From the NCBI GenBank assembly GCA_903822595.1, contig CAIJPS010000014.1, positions 32,773 to 96,772 on the forward strand: a DNA stretch of 64,000 nt, in the 5' to 3' direction. The notes beneath the pieces were generated by a model. It saw only the letters and a program-made list of their open reading frames with translations, did not search any database and was not told where the DNA came from. Numbering within the stretch: position 1 is the stretch's first letter; each line of letters starts with the position of its first letter. Shown here one piece after another: positions 35,068-44,760 of the stretch. The DNA is from an uncultured Chlorobiaceae bacterium. GTDB taxonomy: Bacteria; Bacteroidota; Chlorobiia; Chlorobiales; Chlorobiaceae. The position numbers and the translations under genes were made by a program.

Positions 35068-37040
35068 TGAAACCAATGCTTCAACTTGTCGATGTTCACC
35101 GCACGTACCAGATCGGTGAAAGCACCGTTCAGGCGTTGCGTGGTGTCTCTGTGACCATTGAGCGTGGAGAGTTTGTTGCAATCATGGGCGCTTCTGGATC
35201 AGGCAAGTCATCACTGCTTCAGATTCTTGGCCTGCTCGACAATCCCGACAAAGGGGAGTTTCTGATTTTTGGCAAGAATATCAATACGTTGACGGAAGAT
35301 GAGCAGGCCGGAGTGCGCAATAATGTTGCCGGTTTTGTTTTCCAGCAGTTTCATCTGCTCAAGCGCATGAGCATCCTTGAGAACGTACGACTTCCCCATA
35401 TTTACAGCGGGCTTAAAGGTGATTTTCATCAGGAGGCGACAGAGCGGCTGAGGCAGGTTGGGCTTGAAGCACGCGCGGATCATACCCCGAACCAGCTCTC
35501 AGGCGGCGAGCAGCAGCGTGTGGCTATAGCGCGGGCCCTGATCCGCGACCCGATGATCATCTTTGCCGACGAGCCGACCGGTAACCTCGATTCAAAAAAC
35601 TCTGTCGAAATCATGAAGATCTTTAAAGCTCTTCATGAACAGGGCAAGACGGTCATCATGGTTACGCATGAAAACGATATTGCGGCCTATGCGGGTCGGG
35701 TCATTACCATGCGTGATGGTGTCATTATCAACGATGAGCGCAGGGAGGGGCTGGAGATCCCGGTGGTAGTTGCCGGGGCGGGAGAATTTGACCTGAAAGG
35801 TGCCGGAAAGTGTTCGTTATGGCAGGATGGCCGCTTTACCGGGTTTATGGCACAGGCCTTTCAGTCTATTCTTGCCAACAAGATGCGTTCCTTTCTCTCC
35901 GTACTTGGAATTCTGGTCGGAGTTGCCTCAGTCATTGCCATGATGGCGCTTGGCGAAGGTGCCAAAGCAGCCATGCAGGAGCAACTGAAATCGATGGGTT
36001 CAAACATGCTCTCGATCAGGGGCGGATCGGCCAAGATTCATGGTGCGTCCCAGGGAGCCGGTGCTGTTGCACGCTTTACATTCATTGATATCGATGATAT
36101 TGCTTCGCTCCGTACACTGGTCAAAAATGCTGCCGGGGTAATCAACGGTAATGTCCGCATTGTTTACGGTAACAAAAACTGGAGTTCGAGCCTTACCGGC
36201 GTGGGGTTCGATTACGGTACCATGCGTGCGTCAATACCCACCGTCGGGAGGTGGTTTACCCGTGAAGAGATTCAAAAGCGGGACAAGTTGGCCATTATTG
36301 GTGTGACGGTTGTCAAAGAACTTTTTGGCAGCAGCAACCCGCTTGGCAAAACCATCAAAATCAACAGGATTAATTTCATGGTTATCGGCATTGCTCCGGC
36401 CAAAGGCTTTTCCGGACCCCAGGATGAAGATGATGTGGTGATGATTCCTGTAACGACCGCTATGTACCGCGTCCTCGGTAAGGATTATCTCAGCAGCATT
36501 TTTGTCGAGGTCGCATCACCAACCTTGATTGAGCAGGCAAAAATCGCGATCAGTGAGCTGATCCGTAAAAGGCATCGCCTGAAGGAAGGAGATGATTCGT
36601 TCAATATCAGAGATATGACCGAAATCCAGAAAATGCTCACCAGTACAACGCAGACCATGAGCCTTCTGCTCGGTTCCATTGCGGCTATTTCGCTTCTTGT
36701 AGGAGGAATCGGTATCATGAACATCATGCTTGTTTCCGTGACCGAACGAACCAGGGAGATTGGTTTGCGCAAGGCCATCGGTGCCAGAAAAAACGATATC
36801 ATGCTGCAGTTTCTTGTCGAGTCGGTCGGCTTGACCATCAGCGGAGGGTTCATCGGGGTTCTTGCGGGTATCGGCGTCTCTCTTATTCTCTCCTATTTTG
36901 CTGGGTGGGCGGTAAAAACCTCACCGATATCGGTTGTGCTTGCAACCACCTTTTCTGCACTTATCGGCATTTTTTTTGGCCTTTGGCCTGCGAGAAAAGC
37001 CGCAGAACTTAAACCGCTTGAAGCCCTTCGCTACGAGTAG
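35064..37040 (+). CDS. MacB-type ABC transporter (ATPase-permease fusion)
   Basis: Residues 1-225 are the nucleotide-binding domain with Walker A (GASGSGKSS), signature [14 protein letters not shown] and Walker B ([12 protein letters not shown]). A linker follows, then an FtsX/MacB-type permease with four helices and a large periplasmic domain between helices 1 and 2 (about residues 290-530). The 658-residue length is normal for MacB. MacAB-TolC systems export peptides, siderophores or lipopeptides by a mechanotransmission mechanism. The substrate here is unknown. The start overlaps the adaptor stop (ATGA). Confidence 0.94.
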   Translation: MMKPMLQLVDVHRTYQIGESTVQALRGVSVTIERGEFVAIMGASGSGKSSLLQILGLLDNPDKGEFLIFGKNINTLTEDEQAGVRNNVAGFVFQQFHLLKRMSILENVRLPHIYSGLKGDFHQEATERLRQVGLEARADHTPNQLSGGEQQRVAIARALIRDPMIIFADEPTGNLDSKNSVEIMKIFKALHEQGKTVIMVTHENDIAAYAGRVITMRDGVIINDERREGLEIPVVVAGAGEFDLKGAGKCSLWQDGRFTGFMAQAFQSILANKMRSFLSVLGILVGVASVIAMMALGEGAKAAMQEQLKSMGSNMLSIRGGSAKIHGASQGAGAVARFTFIDIDDIASLRTLVKNAAGVINGNVRIVYGNKNWSSSLTGVGFDYGTMRASIPTVGRWFTREEIQKRDKLAIIGVTVVKELFGSSNPLGKTIKINRINFMVIGIAPAKGFSGPQDEDDVVMIPVTTAMYRVLGKDYLSSIFVEVASPTLIEQAKIAISELIRKRHRLKEGDDSFNIRDMTEIQKMLTSTTQTMSLLLGSIAAISLLVGGIGIMNIMLVSVTERTREIGLRKAIGARKNDIMLQFLVESVGLTISGGFIGVLAGIGVSLILSYFAGWAVKTSPISVVLATTFSALIGIFFGLWPARKAAELKPLEALRYE

Positions 37041-37053
37041 AGGAGGGTACGCT

Positions 37054-37191
37054 ATGGGAGGAGTTATTCGTGGTCATGTTACAAAAATGTCTGTGTGTTG
37101 TTTGTCTGTTGTTCTTTCGTCGTTTGGTTGTTTGACTGGTTTCTCAAGGCTGCTTTGCAGAAAAAGCGGCAGTCTTGTTGAGCGGGGTTAG
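37054..37191 (+). CDS. Possible small Cys-rich ORF after macB
   Basis: A 45-residue frame (MGGVIRGHVTK, with CCLSVVLSSFGCLTGF) starts 7 bases after a strong AGGAGGG site that itself follows the macB stop. The ribosome site argues for translation. The sequence has no known family, and the hydrophobic middle could be a signal or a membrane helix. As the last frame of an exporter operon it might be a peptide substrate or just leftover coding space. Confidence 0.35.
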   Translation: MGGVIRGHVTKMSVCCLSVVLSSFGCLTGFSRLLCRKSGSLVERG

Positions 37192-37226
37192 TCAAACCGG
37201 GCCCAGTCGAGTTGGCCATTTTCCGC

Positions 37227-37280
37227 TGATCCGGAGGAAGATGTTTTCCGATGGTGAACTGATGAGAGGATGTATAACGA
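37227..37280 (+). repeat. Diverged repeat, copy 2 (partner near 32171)
   Basis: Contains TCCGCTGATC, GAGGAAGATGTTTTCC and GAACTGATGAG; see copy 1. It lies about 60 bases before the gene at 37330. Confidence 0.45.
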
Positions 37281-37329
37281 TGATCGGAATCAGCGGATTG
37301 TTAATTATTTAAACAAGGAGAACGTATTT

Positions 37330-37785
37330 ATGGAAGACGATCACAAAGAGTTTTTGGCGGCTACTCATCAAAAGTTTGCCACATTCAGGAAGCTGAGCCA
37401 GCAATCAGGGCCGGAGCAGGCTTGGGAGAAAATGCTGGAAGGTTTCCCGGAAAAGCAGAAACAGCGGATGACACCGTTTCTTGCCGAGTCGACTCTGGCG
37501 GAGGGTTTTACCCGGGCTATTCCGTTTTTCAAGAGCGTTGGCATGGATATGCAGGTCGTTGATATTTCGAACAGCGGAACTGATGCTGCTCTGGAAATAC
37601 AGAAGTATTGCCCTTACCTCGACATCTGTAAGGAGCATGGTTTTGACACTCCCTGCTATGTGATCTGTGAAATGGACGTTGAAGCAACCCGGCGCGCTTT
37701 TCCTGAAATAAAAGGTGAAATCCTCAGCCGCCAGGCTTTTGGGAGTTGTGTATGCATGTTTACATATCAGCGCTCGGTAGTGTAA
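37330..37785 (+). CDS. L-2-amino-thiazoline-4-carboxylate hydrolase-like protein
   Basis: ATG 37330 has AAGGAG upstream; the frame is open further up, but without such a site. The 151-residue cytoplasmic protein has a helical N-terminal half and a compact Cys-rich C-terminal half (CPYLDICKEHGFDTPCYVIC, later GSCVCMF). The layout fits the small ATC-hydrolase-like family that is widespread in anaerobes with unknown natural substrate. The four ordered Cys could bind metal. It stands alone between macB and the TPR gene. Confidence 0.5.
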   Translation: MEDDHKEFLAATHQKFATFRKLSQQSGPEQAWEKMLEGFPEKQKQRMTPFLAESTLAEGFTRAIPFFKSVGMDMQVVDISNSGTDAALEIQKYCPYLDICKEHGFDTPCYVICEMDVEATRRAFPEIKGEILSRQAFGSCVCMFTYQRSVV

Positions 37786-37939
37786 ACCAGTCGTATTGCT
37801 GCTGAAGAGAGTCAAAGAAGTTGAGCACGTGATTTTTGGGAATACATTTTTTATTCATATATAATATACTCAAGAAATATTTTTATAGTTTACAACGTGC
37901 GTGGCGAGCAACCATAACCCGTTCGTAGAGGTCGGGTTT

Positions 37940-40315
37940 ATGCAGGGGACTCCTATGACAGGCTCTTTTCGGCATCGGTGGGGAGGAAAATCCAGGCATT
38001 CTGTATGTTTTACTGCAGTTTCGGCTGTACTGTTTTTTTCTCTCCTCATTTTCTGTGCAGGAGCGATCATCCCGGATCTTTCTCTGGCAGCTCTTAAAAG
38101 GAATTCCAGGAGTACTCTTTTTGATGCGCAGAAAGCGTTAGCGCGGGCGGAAAAGAGTGTCGATCCGGATCAGATTGAGGTTGCTTCTTGTCTGAACAAT
38201 CTTGCTCGCCAATACTTTTTCAGGCATCAATATGCAGCAGCGGAACCCCTTTTCAGGCGTGCGCTGGTAATCCGGGAGCACTCCCTTGGTTCTGCTCACC
38301 CCGATGTCGCAACAAGTCTGCACAACCTGGCGGAGTTATACAAATCACAAGGCAGATACACCGAGGCTGTGCCTCTCTGCATGCGTGCACTTGCCATCCG
38401 TGAAGACTTTTTTGGCCCGGATCATCCTGCTCTTGTAATGAGTCTGAATGGACTTGCCGGACTTTACGTTGCCCAAGGCCGCTATGCAGAAGCAGAACCA
38501 CTCTTCAAGCGTGCGTTCGCCATGCATGAAAAGCTTCTTGGTCCAGACCATCTTGATCAACCCGAGGTTGTCAGGAGTTTGAATAACCTTGCAGCTCTTT
38601 ATCAGGCTCAGGGCCGATATGCCGAAGCCGAGCCTTTTTACCGACGAGCACTGGCAATCTGTGAGAAGCTTGCATTGACTGACCAATCTGAAGTTGCGAC
38701 CTTGCTGAACAATCTGGCAGAGCTCTGTAAGATGCAGGGCCGTTATGCTGAAGCTGAGCCTCTTTTGATCCGCGCGCTGGCAATTCGGGAAAAGACCCTT
38801 GGTTCTGTACACCGTGATGTAGCAACAAGTCTGAACAATCTTGCCGGACTCTACTATGCGCAAGGTCGCTTCAGAGATGCGGCTCCTCTCTACAGGCGGG
38901 TTCTGGCAATCCGGCAACAGTGTTTGGGAACGGTACATCCTGATGTTGCTGCGAGCATGGGTAACCTTGCCGAGCTTTACAAAACGCAGGGACAATATGC
39001 AGAGGCGGCACCACTCTTTTTTCAGGCTCTTGCTCTCAAGGAGAAGCTTTTTGGTTCCATGCACCCCGAAATAGTCGTGAGTCTGAATGCCCTTGCAGGG
39101 TTTTATGATACGATGGGCCGATATGCAGAGGCGGAAACACTTGCCAGGCGTGCGCTTGCAATGAGTGAAAAACTTTCAGTTATGGAGGATCTGACGAGGG
39201 CAACTTGCAAGAATAACCTTGCAGGGATTTTTTATGTGCAAGGCCGTTATACTGAAGCGGAGCCTCTTTACAGCAGTTCGCTGGCAATCAGGGAGGAGTC
39301 CCTTGGTCAGGATAACCCCAGAGTTGCACAGAGCCTGAACAATCAGGCTGAGCTCTGTCGTACGTTGGGCCAGTATGCAGAGGCGGAGCCACGTTATCTG
39401 CGTGCACTTGCCATCCGGGAGAGATTTTTTGGCTTGAGCCACCCCGATGTTGCAAGAAGCCTGAACAATCTTGCCGGACTCTATACTATACAGGAAAAAT
39501 ATGCAGAGGCGGAGCCACTTTATCTGCGTGCGCTTGCCATTCGTGAGAAGTTTTTCGGATCCGATCACCCGTATGTCGCAACAACTCTGAATAACCTCGC
39601 GGGTCTTTACTCTGCTCAAAACCGTTATGCAGAAGCAGCGCCACTTTATCTGCGTGCGCTTGCCATTCGTGAGGAGGCTCTTGGTCTTGATCATCCGGAT
39701 GTTGCCCTGAGTCTGAATAATCTTGCTGCTCTTTATCAGGCCCAGGGTCGTTGTACCTTGTCCGAGCCTCTCTATACCCGTGCACTCGATATTCAGGCAA
39801 AAATTTTTGGAGTAAATCATCCTGACATCGCCACAACGTTGAATAATCTTGGCAGGCTCTATTATGCCTGGAACCGCAATGCAGAGGCTGAACCGTTGTA
39901 TCTGCGAGCACTTGCCATCCAGGAGAAGGTCTTCGGGCCTTATCACCCCGATGTGGCAACAACGCTGAATAATCTTGCATTATTGTATAAAGTGGAGGGC
40001 AGATATGCAGATGCCAAGCCTCTTTTTTCACGTTCCATTGCGATCCGCGAAAAATGTTTCGGTCTGGATAACCAAAAAGTTGCCGTGAGTTTACATAACC
40101 TTGCAAAACTTTATGCTGCTGAAGGCCGTTACGCTGAAGCAGAGACATTAACCAAACGTTCACTGGCAATGGTTGAGAAGAGACTTGGTCCTGTGGATCC
40201 CAATGTTGCTACACTTCTTGAGCATTTGGCGATCATCTATCGGAAAACAGGGCAGGGTGCTGCTGCCGATGAGGCCGAAAAAAGAGGAGCATTAATCAGA
40301 AGTCTGAAGCGCTGA
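37940..40315 (+). CDS. Large TPR protein with 16 tandem 42-residue repeats
   Basis: After an N-terminal membrane/signal segment (AVLFFSLLIFCAGAIIPDLSLAA) come 16 full tetratricopeptide units and a partial seventeenth, each of the kinesin-light-chain-like form NNLA-LY--QGRYAEAEPLY-RALAI-E---G--HPDVA-SL. The units are alike enough to indicate repeated internal duplication. Unit 3 carries three extra residues and unit 8 is the most diverged. Such arrays form a right-handed solenoid for protein binding, here probably periplasmic. ATG 37940 is preferred; GTG 37901 is possible. Large minus-strand open frames here are artefacts of the repeat. Confidence 0.88.
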   Translation: MQGTPMTGSFRHRWGGKSRHSVCFTAVSAVLFFSLLIFCAGAIIPDLSLAALKRNSRSTLFDAQKALARAEKSVDPDQIEVASCLNNLARQYFFRHQYAAAEPLFRRALVIREHSLGSAHPDVATSLHNLAELYKSQGRYTEAVPLCMRALAIREDFFGPDHPALVMSLNGLAGLYVAQGRYAEAEPLFKRAFAMHEKLLGPDHLDQPEVVRSLNNLAALYQAQGRYAEAEPFYRRALAICEKLALTDQSEVATLLNNLAELCKMQGRYAEAEPLLIRALAIREKTLGSVHRDVATSLNNLAGLYYAQGRFRDAAPLYRRVLAIRQQCLGTVHPDVAASMGNLAELYKTQGQYAEAAPLFFQALALKEKLFGSMHPEIVVSLNALAGFYDTMGRYAEAETLARRALAMSEKLSVMEDLTRATCKNNLAGIFYVQGRYTEAEPLYSSSLAIREESLGQDNPRVAQSLNNQAELCRTLGQYAEAEPRYLRALAIRERFFGLSHPDVARSLNNLAGLYTIQEKYAEAEPLYLRALAIREKFFGSDHPYVATTLNNLAGLYSAQNRYAEAAPLYLRALAIREEALGLDHPDVALSLNNLAALYQAQGRCTLSEPLYTRALDIQAKIFGVNHPDIATTLNNLGRLYYAWNRNAEAEPLYLRALAIQEKVFGPYHPDVATTLNNLALLYKVEGRYADAKPLFSRSIAIREKCFGLDNQKVAVSLHNLAKLYAAEGRYAEAETLTKRSLAMVEKRLGPVDPNVATLLEHLAIIYRKTGQGAAADEAEKRGALIRSLKR

Positions 40316-40400
40316 TATCAATTGGGCTCATTCTGTCAGATTCCGGGTACTGCCAATGAGCATCAATTACCGTCGTATCAAGAGAAGAGAACACAAGATC

Positions 40401-40769
40401 ATGACATATTTTGCAAAAACGTTTGTTCTCCGACTCATGAAGCCTTTGTTGCTTCTGAGTTTGGTTTTGTTGACCGTTTCGTCATTATCTCATGCACGTA
40501 CCTTGAAAGTAGGCGATGAATATGCCGGTGGTATAATCATCTACCTTTTCCAGCCAGATGAGGAAGGTGTCAAAGAGAGAACAGAAGAGGTCATGATTGC
40601 CGGTGAGACAACGCTGTCGGAGCACCTCTACTGGTCTGATGCCAAAGCTGCATCTGACAAATTTGATCCACCCTCCTATAGTGACTGGGATGAGCCAGGG
40701 GCTTTGTTGCTCAAAAGTGTTGCTGTCAATGATGCCGTCGAAAGCGATGCTCAAAGGAGATCTCGATAA
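40401..40769 (+). CDS. Truncated DUF1566-like exported protein
   Basis: ATG 40401 opens a signal peptide (LLLLSLVLLTVSSLSHA). The mature part begins VGDEYAGGIIIYL and later has YWSDAKAASDKF and YSDWDEPG, which fit the first half of DUF1566-type domains. The expected LPS/EL-LY segment and the C-terminal WSS-E motif are missing; the tail is basic and unrelated, as after a frameshift. A relative with the missing second half follows immediately. It is probably a damaged copy, though still open. Confidence 0.55.
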   Translation: MTYFAKTFVLRLMKPLLLLSLVLLTVSSLSHARTLKVGDEYAGGIIIYLFQPDEEGVKERTEEVMIAGETTLSEHLYWSDAKAASDKFDPPSYSDWDEPGALLLKSVAVNDAVESDAQRRSR

Positions 40770-40782
40770 CGATGAAAGTTCA

Positions 40783-40811
40783 CGTTCTCACATGAGAACG
40801 GCCTCTTTTTT
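40783..40811 (+). terminator. Hairpin and T-run between the two DUF1566-like genes
   Basis: CGTTCTC (40783-40789) pairs with GAGAACG (40794-40800). GCCTC and a T-run follow. It ends only 21 bases before the next ATG, so it may partly insulate or regulate the second gene. Confidence 0.65.
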
Positions 40812-40831
40812 AATGGATTATTTATTTCACA

Positions 40832-41311
40832 ATGGAAGAGCTTGAAAGAAAATGGATTTTTCTGTTGAAGGCGACACTGCTTACGGCCATGACGATTTCC
40901 TCAGCTTCCGTATTCTCGTTCGCAGCGACCTCAAATAATGCGCATGAAAAAGCAGGAAGCAACGTTGTTTTTCTTGAAAAACAGGCGAAGTCCTCATATA
41001 CCCTATCGACGCAACATGGCCTTATTGCAGCAAAACAGAATCTCTCCGGGAGCTTTAATTGGGGGGAAGCTTCTGGAGCATGTGACCGGCTGGAAGAAAA
41101 TGGTTTTAACGATTGGCACTTGCCAAACAAGGATGAGCTGAACAAGCTTTATATCGCAAGAACACTCATTGGCGGTTTTATAGAGGACAGATACTGGAGC
41201 TCGACTGAGTATGATCAAAAATCGGCCTTAAGCCAGCAATTTCTTGATGGTTCTCAACAGTTGATTCCCAAGGAAGAGAATTTGTCTGTCCGGCCTGTCC
41301 GTAACTTTTAA
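40832..41311 (+). CDS. DUF1566-domain exported protein
   Basis: A 159-residue protein with a signal segment ([19 protein letters not shown]) and a DUF1566 core: [33 protein letters not shown] and YWSSTEYD, ending VRPVRNF. This is the fold found in many Bacteroidetes/Chlorobi surface proteins and formylglycine/lectin-like modules. The first half of the domain (GGIIFYL) is diverged, making it complementary to the upstream truncated copy. Function is unknown. Confidence 0.75.
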   Translation: MEELERKWIFLLKATLLTAMTISSASVFSFAATSNNAHEKAGSNVVFLEKQAKSSYTLSTQHGLIAAKQNLSGSFNWGEASGACDRLEENGFNDWHLPNKDELNKLYIARTLIGGFIEDRYWSSTEYDQKSALSQQFLDGSQQLIPKEENLSVRPVRNF

Positions 41312-41343
41312 CCGAATCTCTTTTTCATAACAATGGAAAGAAT

Positions 41344-42366
41344 ATGAGGTATTATTGGATAAAAAAAATGATGTTTTTTGTGGTTCTGCTTTTGTTCTCC
41401 GCAGTTTCCGGAACTGTTGCAAAAGCCACTGGAGGAGGTGTTACACTGTTGAATGTCTCTTATGATACCTCACGGGAACTTTACAAAAGCGAAAATGTTG
41501 CGTTTGTTCAATACTGGAAAAAGAACACCGGTCAGACAGTGGTTATTCAACAGTCACACGGTGGGTCGGGAAAGCAGTCGAGGGCAGTCATCCAGGGTCT
41601 TGAGGAGGCTGATGTGGTGACGTTGGCACTTGCCGGTGATATTGATGCCATTGCCGAGCGCAAACTTCTTTCGGCCAACTGGGAGAAAAGGTTTCCTTTT
41701 CACAGTATTCCATACACATCAACCATTCTCTTCGTTGTTCGTAAGGGAAATCCGAAACAGATCAGGAGTTGGGATGATCTGGTGAAACCCGGTGTATCGG
41801 TCATTACCTCAAACCCGAAAACAGCAGGCGCTGGGCGGTGGAACTACCTGGCGGCATGGGGCTACAAGCAAAAACAGAGTGGATCAAAAGAGGAGGCAAA
41901 AAAATTTGTCAGGGCATTGTACCGAAATGTTCCGGTGCTTGATACCGGAGCCCGTGGCTCAACCATGACCTTCGCACAGCGTGGCCTTGGCGATGTGCTT
42001 CTGACTTGGGAATATGAAGCTCATCTTATTCTCAAAGAGTACGGTACGGACAAGTTTGAAATCGTTACTCCATCCGTCAGTATCCTTGCAGAGCCACCAG
42101 TGGCCATTGTGGATAAAAATGTCATGAAACATGGCACCCGCAAGCTGGCGGAGGCTTATCTGAATTTTCTCTATACTCCCCAGGCACAGGAAATTGTTGC
42201 ACAAAACTTCTGTCGTCCACGCAATCATGCTGCACTGAAAAAATATGCTGCGAACTTTTCACCAGTAAAGCGCTTTACCCTGCAAGAGCTGTTTGGAAAC
42301 TGGCGCAGTGCCCAGAAGACTCACTTTAGCGACGGTGGCGTTTTTGATCAGATCTATGCACCTTGA
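41344..42366 (+). CDS. Orphan sulfate-binding protein (Sbp/CysP type)
   Basis: A 340-residue periplasmic binding protein with a signal segment ([19 protein letters not shown]) and Sbp hallmarks in order: [71 protein letters not shown]. It binds sulfate or thiosulfate for an ABC importer. No cysT, cysW or cysA is in the window. Most green sulfur bacteria live on sulfide and are thought to lack assimilatory sulfate reduction, so an unlinked binding protein is notable. The substrate could be another oxyanion. Confidence 0.9.
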   Translation: MRYYWIKKMMFFVVLLLFSAVSGTVAKATGGGVTLLNVSYDTSRELYKSENVAFVQYWKKNTGQTVVIQQSHGGSGKQSRAVIQGLEEADVVTLALAGDIDAIAERKLLSANWEKRFPFHSIPYTSTILFVVRKGNPKQIRSWDDLVKPGVSVITSNPKTAGAGRWNYLAAWGYKQKQSGSKEEAKKFVRALYRNVPVLDTGARGSTMTFAQRGLGDVLLTWEYEAHLILKEYGTDKFEIVTPSVSILAEPPVAIVDKNVMKHGTRKLAEAYLNFLYTPQAQEIVAQNFCRPRNHAALKKYAANFSPVKRFTLQELFGNWRSAQKTHFSDGGVFDQIYAP

Positions 42367-42565
42367 AACGAAGCGGTACAAAGGTAATATCCGAGGGGTA
42401 ATTCTGAGCTGAGGGAGCTGCTTTGCTATTCCTTGCTCCTGTCGGTACATGATTTTCAAAGAGATACAAGAATAACGTATACTGTAACGCACTGTGTTCG
42501 ATGGCGGTGAGGGTTTGTAACCTTTTCCGGGAAGTTTGTATTTTTGCGATAAACGAATGGTGCCT

Positions 42566-43576
42566 ATGTTCGAATGGATTTCCCACATACCTCGCCTTGG
42601 AGTGTCGGAGCCTTGGTGGCTGTTGTTGCTGCCGTTGTTTGCTTTGGCGGCTTGGTTCAAGGGCTGGCGTGTGCTGAAGGGTAAAGGTTCCGGGATTCTT
42701 TTTCCTGCTCTTGAGCGATTGAGGGATTCCGGGTTTGAAGCACGCCGATGGTTGCGTCAGTTGCCGCAATGGCTGCGTTGGAGTGCTCTTGCACTCTCTG
42801 TGGTGGCGCTTGCAGGCCCGAATCTTCTTTTTCGTCAGACTGAAGCTGAATCGAAGGGCATCGACGTGATGTTGGCGCTTGATATTTCCGAATCAATGCT
42901 TCAGAGGGATTTTGGCGGTAAAAGCCGACTTGATGCAGCTCGGGAGGTTGCTCGCAGCTTTGTTTTGCGCCGTTCGAATGATCGGATTGGTCTTGTGGTG
43001 TTTCGGGGAAAGGGGTATACGCAGTGTCCATTGACGCTTGATCATGAGGTGATTGCCATGCTGCTTGATCGTCTTTCTCCTGGAGTGATACAGGATAATG
43101 GTACGGCTATTGGCTCTGCTATCCTCATTGCCGTCAATCGGCTCAAGGCTTCGGAGTCGTTGCACAAGGTTATTATTCTTGTTACTGATGGTGAAAATAA
43201 TGCAGGAGAGGTTGGAGCCGGAACGGCTGCAGGTATTGCCGCCAGGAGCGGAATCAGAATTTATTCCATAAATGCGGGCATGAAAGTAGCCAGCGAGCGC
43301 CCTGATCTATCTGGCGAGAGTGGAAGCCAAACGCTGAAGGATGAAGAGTCGCTCCAGGGTATTGCACGAACTACTGGCGGCGGGTATTTCAGGGTGGAGG
43401 ATCCTGCAGCATTGGATGAGACGGTTAGAGCCATCGATCGACTCGAAAAAAAACGGTTTGCAGGGCCAATTATGGAGCATCGTTCAGGATTGTTTTTTCA
43501 GTTTTTGTTGGTGGCTGTCTTGCTGCTTTTTCTTGAGATTGTTTTGTCAAGTACCCGACTGCTCAGGATACCGTAG
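42566..43576 (+). CDS. batA: BatA-type von Willebrand A membrane protein
   Basis: The N-terminus has two membrane helices (WWLLLLPLFALAAWF and a second near WLRWSALALSVVALAG), then a VWA domain with a complete MIDAS (DISES, later the Thr of NGTAIG and TDGENNAG). A C-terminal helix follows (FFQFLLVAVLLLFLEIVL). This is the BatA layout: 336 residues with a periplasm/cytoplasm-facing VWA. ATG 42566 is used; ATG 42557 is equally possible and neither has a strong ribosome site. batB follows in the same direction, 40 bases later. MoxR is 23 kb away rather than beside it. Confidence 0.88.
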   Translation: MFEWISHIPRLGVSEPWWLLLLPLFALAAWFKGWRVLKGKGSGILFPALERLRDSGFEARRWLRQLPQWLRWSALALSVVALAGPNLLFRQTEAESKGIDVMLALDISESMLQRDFGGKSRLDAAREVARSFVLRRSNDRIGLVVFRGKGYTQCPLTLDHEVIAMLLDRLSPGVIQDNGTAIGSAILIAVNRLKASESLHKVIILVTDGENNAGEVGAGTAAGIAARSGIRIYSINAGMKVASERPDLSGESGSQTLKDEESLQGIARTTGGGYFRVEDPAALDETVRAIDRLEKKRFAGPIMEHRSGLFFQFLLVAVLLLFLEIVLSSTRLLRIP

Positions 43577-43616
43577 CGTCTGGGCATCGAAATATTGATT
43601 GGACAGGAGTGATTCT

Positions 43617-44639
43617 ATGTGTTTTGCATGGCCTGAAAATATTGGATATCTGCTTCTTTTGATGCCTCTTGCAGTTATTTTAGGCTATGGGGTCATAAGG
43701 CAGCTTCATGCGCGTGAGGCTGTTATTGATTCTTCTATGGCTGACGTTATGATGCAAGGCGTATCGTTGAGGGTTGTGGTGGTCAAAAAAGTGTTCCTTT
43801 TTTGCGGTGTAGCGTTGCTGCTTTTTGCCATGACGGGTCCCCGGTTTTGCATTGGCGGGCGACCGGTGCTGCGTAAAGGTGCTGATATTGTCTTTATGCT
43901 CGATGTTTCAAGAAGCATGAGGGCAAGGGATGTGCTTCCCGACCGTCTTGGACAGGCGAAACAGGAGATCAGCAGTATCAGTCGTGCCGTCATGGGTGGC
44001 CGGAGGGCAATTCTCCTTTTTGCGGCATCCCCTCTTGTTCAGTGCCCCCTCAGTACGGATCAGGATGCGTTTGATGCATTGCTTGGCATGGCTTCGCCCG
44101 ACCTTATTGAGGAGCAGGGGACCTCCTTCCGTGCTGCTCTGGAGCTGGCAGGGAGCCTTCTTGAGCCGATATCGGAACGTCGTATGGTTTCTGGGCTAAA
44201 AGGGGAGAAAATTGTTGTACTGCTGAGCGATGGTGAAGATCACGCCGGAGAGGTTCAGGGCGCGGTTCAGCAGTTGAAAAAGGCGGGCGTTCACGTTTTT
44301 GTGATAGGGGTTGGCATGCGCCAGCCCGTCGTGATTCCGTCGGGTGAGGCCAGCGATGGCCTCAAGCGGGATGAGCTTGGCAGGGTGGTGATGAGCAGTT
44401 TCAGGGCAGAAACATTGCAAATGCTGGCTCGTGATGCTGATGGATTTTATTTTCGAAGCAGGGCGGAACATACCGTTTATAAGGAGGTTTCCGAGAGAAT
44501 CAACCGCATTGCGGCTGCTTCCCGCTGGGTGATGGAGCCTGGTGAGCGTGAGCCGCTTTATCGCTATTTTCTTGCGGCAGGCCTCGTTTTTCTTTTTGCT
44601 GAAACCATGATGGGTAGCTTTGGTGCGTGGCGGAGGTAA
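43617..44639 (+). CDS. batB: BatB-type von Willebrand A membrane protein
   Basis: CAGGAG precedes ATG 43617. The 340-residue protein repeats the BatA plan: N-terminal helices (YLLLLMPLAVILGYGV, KVFLFCGVALLLFAMTG), a VWA domain with MIDAS DVSRSM, QGTSF and SDGEDHAGE, and a C-terminal helix. A poorly conserved insertion around residues 235-255 (PSGEASDGLKRDE) lies in the loop typical of BatB. BatA and BatB are thought to form a membrane complex acted on by MoxR. A weak hairpin (44651-44680) follows the gene. Confidence 0.88.
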   Translation: MCFAWPENIGYLLLLMPLAVILGYGVIRQLHAREAVIDSSMADVMMQGVSLRVVVVKKVFLFCGVALLLFAMTGPRFCIGGRPVLRKGADIVFMLDVSRSMRARDVLPDRLGQAKQEISSISRAVMGGRRAILLFAASPLVQCPLSTDQDAFDALLGMASPDLIEEQGTSFRAALELAGSLLEPISERRMVSGLKGEKIVVLLSDGEDHAGEVQGAVQQLKKAGVHVFVIGVGMRQPVVIPSGEASDGLKRDELGRVVMSSFRAETLQMLARDADGFYFRSRAEHTVYKEVSERINRIAAASRWVMEPGEREPLYRYFLAAGLVFLFAETMMGSFGAWRR

Positions 44640-44760
44640 AGAGCTGTAAAGAGAGCTTTCCGGAAAGGGCCTTGCTCCTTTCTTGTTGAAAAAAATGTTA
44701 CATTATCCTCTACAAATCAAGTAAAAAGCAGTTCATTTTCAGACGAAAAACAGAGACGTT

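Noticed and set aside
37255..37300. CTGATGA motif suggestive of a hammerhead ribozyme
   Set aside because: No matching GAAA core and no three-stem arrangement around it.
38345..40169. Three long minus-strand frames (239, 256 and 227 codons)
   Set aside because: They mirror the 42-residue TPR repeats on the plus strand; their text repeats with the same period and has no start signals.
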